Assembly: GCF_030052815.1 (NCBI RefSeq)
Contig: NC_079504.1
Span: 99,383,969-99,447,968, forward strand
Length of the DNA: 64,000 nt
Direction of reading: 5' to 3'
From: Hevea brasiliensis
Lineage: Eukaryota; Streptophyta; Magnoliopsida; Malpighiales; Euphorbiaceae
The notes under the pieces were generated by a model. It ran no database searches, was not told where the DNA came from, and was given only the letters and a program-made list of their open reading frames with translations. Position numbers and translations under genes: made by a program. Positions 1-11,469 of the stretch are shown here, in pieces. The first letter of the stretch is position 1, and each line of letters opens with the position of its first letter.

Positions 1-2384
1 TGTTGTGCACAAACCTCTGATAACTGTCTCCGGGTCTGGACTCAGTATTTCCTTCCCTTTTCCTGAGTCTTTGGTAACTGAGAAACACAATTTGAAGTGT
101 TTCAGTACTAAATTAAACTGTCTCTAACGATAATGTTCGATAAATAATTCACTGAAGGCTATTATTTGCTCAATTACTTAATATACCGACCCTCGATGCG
201 TTTTAGGTAAATTAGGTTGTAGTGTCATTAATATGTCACATTCGATAGGGTTTTAGGGTTAGTACGTTTTACCAAACTCATTTCCTTGTTTAGTGCATTT
301 TAATGCAACTTGCTGGATTCCGGGATACTAGTTTGACCTAGCCGGACGACCTAGTTCCCTCGGTTTTCGGGTTTTGGTCAAAACTACAAACTTGTAGATC
401 TATGTCTTATGGAATGCGGGGCAAAATTGTAGGTCAATCCGAGTTAAGTAGACCAAGTTATGGTCATTACACTATTGCTGGTCAATTGGCATCAAATTAG
501 GTCAATTTTAGGTCAATTTGGTCAACTTTGGTTCGGCCAGTTTTTGGACCCGAACTTGTGCAAGCTTTTTGACTTACTTCTGGTCATTTCTGGGCTTTGG
601 TGTCTTCATAAGACTTTTAGGTATGGGTCTTAACTATTCATGGTTAAAATTTCAGGTCAATTGGACCTGTTTTGAGTGAGTTATGGCCTAAACACTAACT
701 GCTGCCCAATTGATCAAATTTCAGGCCTCAAATGTACTCAATCCGAATTGGTCATTTTTCATATCACCTTGCAAGCAGAATTTTGGTATGCTTTCTCAAT
801 GAAAGTTGACACATTTTGTGCCTAGTTTCACCTCCAATTGGTCTCATACCAATTGAGGTTACACATTTAAAGTTATTGACTAAATTGCATACTGCCTTTA
901 ATTACTTTGCTTATACATGTATCAATTACACATTTAATTGCTATATGTCCACTCCCCTTACAATTTCTGTTTTGGTACATTACCAAAAACCATATTCCAC
1001 TTCACTTAAATGTCACTTTGGGCAGATTGCAATTATCCTCAATACACCAATTAAACTCACATTTACAAGTTCTAAGTACAATCACATATACCCTAAACAT
1101 TACAAATTTTTACATACACTTACACAATCAATCTATACACATATCCATCAATTCTCAAGGTCAATATTCTGCCTATACTTTCATGAACATATACATTTAT
1201 CCAAGAATCTCAAGGCTGCCAAAAACTTCCTCAACACCAAAATATCCTACAATTCATCAATTTCCATCCAAGTGCAAAAATCACCATATACATATGAAGT
1301 AATTTACTAGGATATCAAATCACCATAACCAACATCATTTCTCATCAAATATATGCACAATATTTCATCAAATACATAACTCCATGGCTGTCCAAAATGA
1401 ACATCTCAATAATTCTTCAAACCTAAAAATTTTCTTCACAAAACCAATACCCATAACATGAACACAAAGTTTAACAAAGCTATCTTCAAAAATGCTAACT
1501 TACCTTATGGTTGGAACTTGCCAAACCTTGATTAAACTTCTTAAATTTGGTATCAAGCTCTTCCTTATGATGTGTAGACAAACTTTCATGAAGAACCCTA
1601 AGTGATTGGAGTTGAAATGGAGGAGTTAGGAGAGCTCATGCAAAACGGCAATGGTGGTTTCCTCACTTCTTCAATTCGGCTAGGTTGGGAAAATGGAGAA
1701 GATGAAGTTTCTGCTGGGTATAGTGGACTTACATCAGCACATTTTATTGTTTAATTAAATCATTAGTGGCCCACTCACACTAATTTAACTATATAATAAG
1801 CTTACATGTGTTATTTACACATTTTTCACTCCATTTTAGCTATTTGTATTAGGTACCCTCAATTTAATTTTTCATTTTATTTTCTAAGTGTAATATTATT
1901 TATTTTTAGTAGACATTTAGGTCAAAAGACAATTCGGGATGTCAAATGACCATAATGCCCCTGTTCGGGTTGCATTCCCAATTTTTCGGTAACACCGAGT
2001 TTTGTCTGTTTTTTGATTTCTCACTTTTCTTTGTACTAATTATTTAATTTTTTTTTTATCATTCTAATGATATTTATTCTTCTATAAGGGTCTATTTAAG
2101 TCCTAAAAATGTTTTTCAGAGTTCCCCGCAGTCCAGGGCTAGTCAACGGTCCACGCCGTGACTTCCCGGTGCGGTCCCCCATCGCTAGGGTTTCCGGCTC
2201 GCTTAACTTAGTTACATTTCTTTGCTATTATTTTTCCTTTGTTTTTCTTGTATTTTCTTTTCTTGTATTTCATTATTTTATGTCTCCTCACTCATATTGA
2301 AGTGTAGTTCTAGGCATCCTAGCTGTCCGGACAACACTGGTCACCAAAGCAGCAGAACGCACTACCGAACTTAGGGGTGTTACA
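1..2384 (-). repeat. E-family LTR, partial, inserted in E1's left LTR
   Basis: This is the part of a long chromovirus LTR that remains in the window; its other end lies beyond base 1. It ends in GGGGTGTTACA, the plus-strand form of the TGTAACACC start used by the minus-oriented LTRs here. It aligns with the E1 LTR over the GACCTAG...CGACCTAG block near 340, the paired CAATTGG block near 834 and the pre-terminal block near 2130-2350. Directly after 2384 the sequence resumes in the middle of another E LTR (compare about 11847), so this copy was inserted into it. ORFs at 816-1310 and 907-1302 lie in AT-rich LTR sequence and look spurious. Confidence 0.8.
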
Positions 2385-4165
2385 TCTAGGCTTTGGTGTC
2401 TTCATAGGAATTTTAGATCTATGTCTAAACTATTCATGATAAAAATTTCAAGTCATTTGGACCTGTTTTGAGTGAGTTATGGTCCTCCTAATGACTACTA
2501 TTCATATGGTAAAAAATTATGGCCTGCACTTACCTATTCCGGATTTGGTCAATTTTTATGTCACTTTGTGGACAAAATTTAGGTAAGCTTCCTTCATGAA
2601 AGTTGGAAAATTTTGTGCCTAGTTTCACCTCGAATTGGTCTCATACCAATTGGAGTCACACACTTAAGGTTCTATGCTAAAACATACACTGCCCTACTAT
2701 ACATTCTTCATCACTTACCAACTAGACATTCTACACTTACCAAGCTAACTCTTTCATGCCAATTCTGGTTTGTACCATACCATTAACACACTTAACAATA
2801 CATTTTGGTCATTTTGGACAGCTTGTAACCATTCTCAACATACACATTATAACTTAGAATTTTTTAAAGTCCATTTACACAATTTAACCATAAGAACATA
2901 CCCCATTTACATATCCAATTCCAATCTATTATACACATATACATGCTGCCATCATAAACAACATAATTCAATAAACCAAACCATGAAACAACACATTTCA
3001 ACTACACTTTAAAAGTTGTCGAATTACACATCTCCTTCAAATTGCTTCCAAGCTTCCAAAACCAAGTGCACTATCACTCATACACTTAGTATACATTATC
3101 CAAATTATTTCTATACACATAAACACTTATACCAACATCTTAAACTACCATTAACAAGTAAAACCAAGTTACAAATAGTGAGTTTCCATGGCTCCGAAAT
3201 GGTGCACCACCATTAAAACATCAAACTTCAAAACTTCTTCCACAAAACCACTCACCACAACATCCACACAAAGTTTAATAAAACAAGAATGGAGAATACT
3301 CACTTACCACTTTTGAAGCTTGACCAAAACCTCACCAAACCTCCTTAAAATTACTACCAAAATCTTCCTTGCAAGGTAAGGATTAACTTTAAAGAAAGGA
3401 CTTAGTGGAAATGATGGCTCCAAGTGGGTTGCATGGAGCTTAACTAAACGGCAATGGAGTTTTCTCTCCCAAGTGATTTTCAGTTGGTTTGCTAAATCAA
3501 GAAGATGAAGGAATATTCTGCCACAAATTTGCTTAATGGTCCACTTTGAAGATGTTAGTGGAGCACTAAAATCAATTATAATGTTTATTTAATTAAATTT
3601 TTCATAATTCCCACATTTAACCTCTTTTCTTTCACTATTTAAATTATGGACCACCATTTTAATTTTCATGGTATTTTCAAAGTTTAATATCATTTATTTT
3701 TAATGGACATTTAGGTCAAAAGGCAACTTGGGGTGTCAATTGACCACAATGCCCCTATTCGGGTTGTTTTTTGGCTTTTTCAGTAACATCGATTTTCATC
3801 AGTTTCTCGATTTTTCGTTTTTCTTTGTACTGATTATTTAATTTTTCTTTGACATTTCTAATACCATTTATTTTTCAATAGATGTTTATTTAAGTCCTAA
3901 AAATATTTTCTAGGGTCCCTCGTGGTCCAAGGCTAGTCAACGGCCTACGCTGCAACTTCCCGGTACGGTTACCCATCGGTACGGTTTTTTCCGTTTAGCT
4001 TAGTTCCATTTTCTCTCTTTTATTTTTCTTGCATTTTCCTCTATTGTATTTCAATACCTTATATCTCCACACTGATATTTAAATATAATTCCTGGCATCC
4101 TAGCTGTCTGGACAGACACTGTCATCGGAATAGTAGAATGCACTACCGAACATAGGGGTGTTACA
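2385..4165 (-). repeat. E1 left (3') LTR, inner part
   Basis: The segment aligns almost base for base with 11848-13625 in the right LTR. Shared blocks include GGCTTTGGTGTCTT at the start, the paired CAATTGG block near 2633-2653, and the terminal GAACATAGGGGTGTTACA. Small AT-rich ORFs at 2770-3012 and 3016-3216 recur in damaged form in the other LTR and show no protein family features. Confidence 0.85.
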
Positions 4166-4182
4166 ATTCTCCCCCTCTTAAA
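4166..4182 (-). promoter_or_regulatory. E1 polypurine tract
   Basis: Directly next to the LTR end, the minus strand reads TTAAGAGGGGGAGAAT and then TGTAACACC. A purine run touching the 3' LTR is the plus-strand primer site of LTR retrotransposons. Confidence 0.8.
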
Positions 4183-5308
4183 ATAAATTTGGTCCTCAAA
4201 ATTTTACCTAATAGCCATCTTACAATATTCACACGTTTATTTCCTCCTTTCTATATGATCGTATAATCTTCTTTTCTTTGAATTTGTGTAAGACTTTTAA
4301 CAATCTAATATAATATTTACTTTGTTTATACAGCACTAATCTTTTCTTACTATCGTTCTGTCTAATATTTCGATTCATGTTCCCTTCTTGAATGACCATT
4401 ATGGTCGTATTAGAATTACTTATCTAATCATGGGTCCTTTGACCATTCTAGTCAACAATCTTACTCACATTCGTAACATTTCTTTGTTAGATATGAACCA
4501 ACTGTTCAAATTTTTACTTCCACAACTCTTTTTATCTATTAATATTTTATAACTTACTTCCTTTTGTACTAAACTATAACCTTTCGATATTCTAACTTTT
4601 GAGTTTTAAATCCCTAAATAGGATTTCCAAACTCATTTCTAACAATAAAATTTTGTCCTAACATAGCTATACCAATATAGATGCCATTGACAACTATTCT
4701 CATCTTGGTGTAGTACGTAGCTCTATACAATAATCTCAAGTCAGTACTGTAATCTGCAGCTTACAGTATAAACATCAAAAACATTGCATAGTTACTACGA
4801 TACATTCCCATAGATCAAACTTTCCTATATTTTATCCTTTTCGAATTTACTGATATTAGAATCTTATTCTGTTTACAATATCCATTAACAATTACTAACA
4901 GTAACATCTTTGCCCTCATCTAGACCAATTCTATTATTGCAATTTACTTTTACGTCCTCTTGCCTTACATTAAGTAGGCTTGTCGTTTAACTTTATAATT
5001 TATGGTGTGTTAGAAAATACTTTTCATTGATAAACTCTTCTAGAACTAATTTCACTTATTATCACATTCCTTATCTTAAAGGACTAATCACTACTGCATC
5101 AAAATTTATTCCTATGTAAAGGAATAACAACAGAACATATAGTTCTAACACTAACATACAACTAAGTAGCATTGGGATCAAATAATAAATTTATTTATTT
5201 ATTTATTTTTTAAGAACTTACCAGCAGCTACATCCGAAGTTTCTATTCTTTCCCCTTGGCGCATAGTGGACGCTCTAATTGATGCGCTACTATGTTCGAG
5301 TTGATTCA
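4183..5308 (-). other. E1 interior, no recognisable coding
   Basis: AT-rich sequence between the polypurine tract and the gag remnant, where an autonomous relative would carry pol. No pol motif was found in any frame. It may be strongly diverged pol or 3' UTR, or unrelated filler. Confidence 0.5.
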
Positions 5309-5900
5309 CTATGTTATGGTTGTGAGGAGTGCCAACTCTATTTCTATCTCGACCTCTACTAACTGTCTATGAACTTTTGAGAGCAGATCGAGGTGGTCTA
5401 GTATAATCTCTAACAAAGTATCCAAGTTTTCCACAATTGTAGCAGGCTCCAGAGGCCTTACGACAAATACCTCCATGTAGCTTACCACAAATATGGCAAA
5501 AACGGGTAGAATAGGAATTTCTGATTGTTCGATGACTAGATCTTGGTGTTCTCTGCCCTGATGATCTGCCTCTGTCATATCCCTGAGCTCGGGATTCCTC
5601 AAATTCTTTTCTCTTCCCCAAATTACTGTTCAAGCTCTGACCTATAGGTTTCTCCCTCTTCTCTATTTCACACTGCCCTTGCGGTTGTTAGGTTTGTGCT
5701 TGAGCTTGAGCTTACAGAGTGTCAGCCATTTATTGAAAGAAAGTGGCCATTTACTGGGCCATTTGTGCAGTAATTTGTACTGGTAAAACTGGTACAATTG
5801 GGCTTTAGATACTTTGTGGAGCTGGGGCCTCAACTTGTACTTCTGCCATTATAGACTGTTCTATTGTCTTATTCTTCTCTTTCATATCTTTTCACAGGAT
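5309..5900 (-). pseudogene. E1 gag remnant with zinc knuckle
   Basis: Gag coats and packages the element RNA. On minus, a Gln/Ala/Met-rich N-terminal piece (about 5900-5690, several stops) runs directly into a basic, Ser/Arg-rich tail and a knuckle region (5367-5633). That region reads CHICGKLHGGIC followed by ACYNCGKLGYFVRDY. Element A's gag has the same layout with an intact CX2CX4HX4C knuckle. Here the His and last Cys are both Tyr. The central capsid-like part of A's gag is missing, so this is an internal deletion as well as a decayed gene. An overlapping frame (5309-5602) is a shadow. The link to A's gag is clear; function is unlikely. Confidence 0.7.
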
Positions 5901-6052
5901 TTACTATTCCTGTACAACCAACACAAGGAGATTCCTCTCCATTAGTTCATATTTATGATATAAATGTACTATATGTATCAAACATTTGAGCAGTTGTAGT
6001 TACCGACAAAAAGATTTCAAATTCAAAGTTCAAAATTTACTTTGAAACCATT

Positions 6053-6064
6053 GCTCTGATGCCA
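6053..6064 (-). promoter_or_regulatory. E1 primer binding site (tRNA-iMet type)
   Basis: The minus strand reads TGGCATCAGAGC a few bases after the 5' LTR end. It differs at one base from TGGTATCAGAGC, the usual plant primer site complementary to initiator tRNA-Met. Confidence 0.75.
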
Positions 6065-6933
6065 CAAAACATATCCCACCCTACTCCTTCGTAAGATGTA
6101 ACATGATCTCGTAGTATACCTAATGAATTACCCTACTTCGCCTACCGATAACCCATTAAATACACTACAAGGGATTTTAAAATAATTTTCGTGAAATTTA
6201 AATCATCACTTAAAATCTAGTGTTATAAAATTTTTTCAAAATTTCGGCAAAGTGCTGGCTGTATTTTGAGAAAACAGTTCTTCAAACCTAAAAAGAAAAA
6301 CACTCCCAATATTTTTTCACAAATACAACTCCAATAACTTCATTTTAACTCACAATTCAAATCTGAATAATCAAATCAATTCATTTTCAAACCAATCTCA
6401 TCATAAAGAACATTTCATTGATTACAAGACTCAACATTTATATCACAATTATTTACATTTAATTACATACCAAAATATTTTACAAGAGTTTTTATATAAC
6501 TGCTCAAATAATTTACATACATATTATTATATGCATACATTAAAACCATTGTACATGGGTATACCTGGAGCTGATCTGAATGTCTCTTCAAAGAAGCTTA
6601 CTCAATTGCTCTATGCTCTTTTCACCTGTGATAACATACAAAGCTATTGCTGAGTGATGAACTCAGTGGTGCACAACTATAATTTAAAACATAGTACAAT
6701 ATACCTTAACAAAAATTACAGCAAATAATTTGGAAATCTGGATACTCATCAAATTCCAAAACTCAAAATATTTATTGCCAATAATATAAATTATTTGTAT
6801 AAAATGACTTTGATCATGAAATTCAATTTATCAAATTATAACTAACCATTTAAGGTAATTCCAACAATTTATTGGAAATAAAGATTAATTCCAATAAAAT
6901 CGATTATAAATAAATCCCATTTGAAATCGAAAC

Positions 6934-7045
6934 TCTTTATCTCAAAAACCATTCTTTATCTCAAAAGCCAATCTTTATCTCAAAAACTATTCTTTATCTT
7001 AAAAGCCATTCTTTATCTCAAAAACCATTCTTTATCTCACTAACT
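6934..7045. repeat. 19-20 bp tandem repeat, six copies
   Basis: Six copies of a unit starting CTTTATCTCAAAA begin at 6934, 6954, 6973, 6992, 7011 and 7030. The array lies inside the E1 right LTR. Confidence 0.9.
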
Positions 7046-7080
7046 ATGCAAGACCAATCCAAAAGGGCCATCTTTGGGGT

Positions 7081-7150
7081 GATTCTAACTCCCTATAGTC
7101 GGGGAGGTCGAATCAGATTCTAACTCCCTATGGTCGGGGAGGTCGAATCA
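7081..7150. repeat. 35 bp direct repeat, two copies
   Basis: Two adjacent 35-bp units (7081-7115 and 7116-7150) begin GATTCTAACTCCCTAT and end GGTCGAATCA. They differ at one base. Confidence 0.95.
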
Positions 7151-7936
7151 TCATGTATAGTACACACCATAATAATGAAACTTCCGAAAGGGCCATAACA
7201 TAAAACTTAGATCTAACCTCTAATAAGAGGAGAATCTAAGCCTGTGCACATACCATGGTAATCAAAACACAACTAACTCCATTGTCTTCTCAACAAATAA
7301 GAGAGATGGGTAATAACCTAGTCAAGCATCTATAGTGAGATATAAAACAATACCACAATCCTTTTAGTGAGCATAAATCACAATACAATTCGATTCAAAG
7401 TCAATTCCAACATCCAATAATTTTTGTGCTCATCACAATTCAAATCATAAATTTGCATTTTTCCATGCAAATTGCCCATCACAATTCAAAACATGTTCTA
7501 TCACAATTTTCCAAAAACATAATTTATTCAATTAACAACAATGCTTAATACTTGTGGAAATACCATTTCACAAAGCTAAATTCATACATACTATAACAAT
7601 TTCAATAATCATTGAATTAAATCCAATGCTTGTTAAACATAATACATAAGAAAAATATGTCATTTAATCATATGAAATATTAAGAACAAAATCAGTTAAA
7701 AAATAGTTGTGTACAAACCTGATTTGAGTAGCCCTTAGGCCTTGACTCAATGTTTCTTATGCTTCCCAATATCCTTCTCAACTGAAACATACAATTTAAA
7801 GTGTTTCAGTACTCAGTTAAATTGTTTCTAACAATAAAATCCAATATCTAAATTTTCTTGATACTATTCTCTTCAATTCATTTCATTAGTCAACCTATAA
7901 TGTTGACCTTTAATGCTCTCTAGGTGAATTAATTTT

Positions 7937-10900
7937 TGTGACACCCCTTACCCGACTACAGTGTAGCTGAGCAAGTTATGCCACTCAGTGTGCCGAGCAC
8001 TCTATTTTATCTTAATTAATTTATATCATGCTTTTGAATATAATTTGTGAAATATAATTTATTTAAGCCATTTATTGAAATTATAATTTATTTGAGGTTC
8101 CGAGAATTTTATAGAAAATCCGGCAGAGTACCGGCTAAAAATAGAGAAAACTGTTCTTCGGAACCTGTGAAAAACACTTCCTATGATCATATTCAATCAT
8201 CTCATCACTCTCAAACTTCAATATCAAAATCTCAACATTTTTCACCATTCATATCTCAATCATTCATCTCATGTGATAATCATGTACAAGTCACAATTAT
8301 GTATTCACTTTTCCTTTCACAAACACAATTTTCTTAACAATTCCTCTATTTGTCATTCATTCATTTCACATCATCATTAGACTCAAATTATAAATAAATT
8401 CTCACATGTGATTTATAATCACAATTTACAAGTACTTACATTAATACAAAATTATATTACATTTGTTTCAAATACACATGATAAAATTAGAGTTTAATTA
8501 CAAAATTTACAAAAACCTCAAAATACAAAATGGGACCTAGTGTCCTACCAATGCACTGTGGATGGTGAGGTGACACGGACACTATGCGAGCGTGAACTGC
8601 CTTACCGAATCTGTGGTCTACTGGGCCCTCTGTCCAAATCTTCAGTACCTACGCGTTGCAAAAGCGACGCGCTAAGCATAAAGCTTAGTGTTGCCGATAA
8701 TACAAGAAAATATAATATGCAAATAAAAATCATAATTTCTTAGCCATTGTGTTCATAAGAACTGAATAATTACCAACTTAATGTTTAGTCGAGGGCTAAT
8801 TACGTTTTATGATATTAACTTCTTCATGCCTTTTGTTAATTATTTTCTTCATAATCTTGAGTTTCTTTGTATTCTATCATAATCATTCCTGATATTTAAT
8901 TTTCGTATTTTCTTTAACAATCAGTTCAATTACAGTTATACTTTTCCATGCCCAAGTAACCTATACTGAACGACTGGACTGGATAACGGGTCGTTGGCGC
9001 TGGACACCGCGGTGCCTCGGGCCGTCATACCATGGGACGCAGAACGTCAACCACGTATGCAGTCAGTATGGCTAAAAAGCCATGATATCACATGATCGGG
9101 CATAAAAGCCATGAATACTGGCATAAAAGCCATGAATACGGGCATAAAGCCATGAATACAGGCATAAAGCCTTTCGCAGTACTGCTAAAACAATACCCTA
9201 TTGGCATGCCAAACTATCCAAACCAATCACATTAGGCCTACTAGGGCATTTTGCATTTTTAAGTTTCACTTTTTTGAATTTCAAGTTTTGGTGTCACTAT
9301 TCACTTCATTAGTCAAACAAAAAGTTGACTTTTGCATAGAAAGTAGGTACATTGGCTTTGGCACTTCAAACATACCACATTTTTCATTTAAAACTTATTG
9401 GAAGTGATCACCATTACCATTTCTAGGCTTAAACCAAGGGAAACAAAATTTTCAGTTTTTGAAGCTTAACTTTACTATTCCATTAAGCACTGTTACAGTG
9501 GGAATTTGAGGAAATGGTAAACATGAAAGTTGTTCCTTATTTTGTCTAGTTGAATTTCCTTTTTTGAATCACTCCATTTGGAGTTTTGTAGCTCAAGTTA
9601 TGGCCAAAATAAGTTTACTGTTTATGTGTACTGTTCATGCTGATATTTTGGTTTTTGATAGATTTTGGTCCAACTTTGGTCAGTAATTTGACTAAGTTAA
9701 GTTCATAATTTGGTCTAACTTTCTTCATATGAAATGTTCTACCATGCCTTAGGTTTCCATCGGTTCAAGAATCGCCTAAATCCGAGTTTTTTAGAGGGAG
9801 TTATAGTCATCCAAACATTACTGCTCAAATGAAAATCTGCAGAGTTGCAGGTTTGATAACTCAACTTTGCCCAATAATTTGAATGGGTTAATGGCATAAT
9901 TTGGGGTAATGTTCTTCATGAAAGTTGTTTGTATATATCCTATCTTGTTGCTGTAAAAATTTCAGGATAATTGACCATATCTACAGTGAGTTATGGCCAA
10001 ATGAACAGTTACTGTTCATTTGGTCATTTCTGCAGGTGCTGGTTGCAGGGTATCCGGAATGGGGCCAACTTTTGGTCCTCTTGCTTTGGTCTTTTGGGCA
10101 TGGTTTCTTCAGAAAAAATGTGCCATTGCAAGCCTAGTTTCATGTCCAATTGGCCAAACACCAATTGGACCAACACAGCCCAAGATATGGCAGTCCAAGT
10201 GGACTGAAATTTGATCACCTCTTTGCACTCCTGGGACAGCCTGCCCATTCCACTTTGCCATGCAATAATTCACTCCTAATTATGGTCAACTTACCTCAAA
10301 TGGTCACTAATTGACTATTAGAATGTTCTTTAACAATTTCATAAGCAAAGTCAAATTTTCACTCCTAAACCCTAGCTCAAAGTCATGGTTTTCACAATTT
10401 CTTTAGTTAACTCTTTCATTCTTGTATATATATATGTATATACTCTAAACATAATCTCCAATTCACTCTAAGTCCATTAATACAATCAAACTCATTTCTT
10501 CCTAGGGCTGCCGAAAATTCATAGGGTCCATATACATAGATTCCATTCATTTAATTCACAAAACCTTACTCACTTTAAGTCTTTAACATGAATTAAAAGA
10601 GATTTAAGTGTAAATAGGCACTAACCTTGAATAGGGCAGAATTTCAAACTACCCAAACTCCTTCTTTCTTCTTCTTTTGGCTGCCTAGAGGTTACTCAAG
10701 TTGCTAGGTTAATTTTTTGTGAAGCTAGGTTATGATTTTGTTGGGTAGAAATGGGTGAATCAAGCTTTGAAAAGCTTGAATATACTTAGCTATGGAAGAA
10801 GAGGTTCACGTCCAAATGAAAAAGAAGAACCAGAAAATTTGTTTCTTCATTTGTCATTTTTTTCTTTTTAATTTGGGTTGTTGGGTTGTGATTGGTGGAA

Positions 10901-11469
10901 GCCTTCCAAATGACATCATGTGATGTCATATTTAGGTTTTTCTTTCATTTTCTTTTCTTATTTTCTCTACTCATTTTCACTTTAATTTTTAGTAATATTT
11001 ATTCATATTTTATGTCATATTAATTATTTACTTAACTGGACAAGTCGGCCAAAAATCACCTCTGAAGGCGAAATGACCAAAATGCCCTCCGTTTGGCTTA
11101 ACGGGTCAAAATTAGGTATCTGGATTGAAAATTTTTCTAAATATCTTCTTGGCATTCTAATGCCATGGGAACCTCAATAACCCTTCTCTGGAGTCCCAAA
11201 AATTATTTTATGAATTTTTTTCCGGGTCTAGGGCTCCTCGTTGCGAGAACCGCAACTTACCTCTGGTTACCCATCGCTTGGGCACCGGCTCGTTTAACTT
11301 GGTTGTATTTTATTTCTAAAATTTTTCCTAAATTTTTCTTATTAATATTTGAGTTAATTATGGTCCCTCACTTTGATTTAAATATTTTTCCGGACGTTCT
11401 AGCTGTCCAGACCGACACCGGTCACCGGAACAGTAGAATGTACGGAGTGGCTACCGGGAGGGTGTTACA
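7937..11469 (-). repeat. Solo LTR D1 with 5-bp target duplication
   Basis: A 3.5-kb LTR runs from TGTGACACC to GGTGTTACA. It is bordered by perfect ATTTT duplications at 7932-7936 and 11470-11474. There is no interior or second LTR, so it is a solo LTR left by recombination between the LTRs of a full element. It lies inside E1's right LTR, whose sequence resumes at 11475. Its reverse complement matches D2 (42176-46183). It carries a 20-bp tandem repeat near 9067-9175, the CCAAATGAACAG hairpin at 9997-10023 and paired CCAATTGG at 10146-10168. ORFs at 8047-8380, 9201-9407, 9925-10248 and 11165-11476 look spurious. Confidence 0.93.
9067..9175. repeat. Short tandem repeat in D1
   Basis: About five degenerate copies of a roughly 20-bp unit based on GGCATAAAAGCCATGAATAC. 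The reverse complement occurs in D2 at about 45070-45175. Confidence 0.85.

Noticed and set aside
816..1310. 164- and 131-codon overlapping ORFs
   Set aside because: AT-rich LTR sequence, low-complexity His/Thr/Tyr-rich translation, not kept in the paired LTR, and no domain.
6053..6064. tRNA-Met gene fragment
   Set aside because: Only the 12-base primer complement is present, next to an LTR; no cloverleaf.
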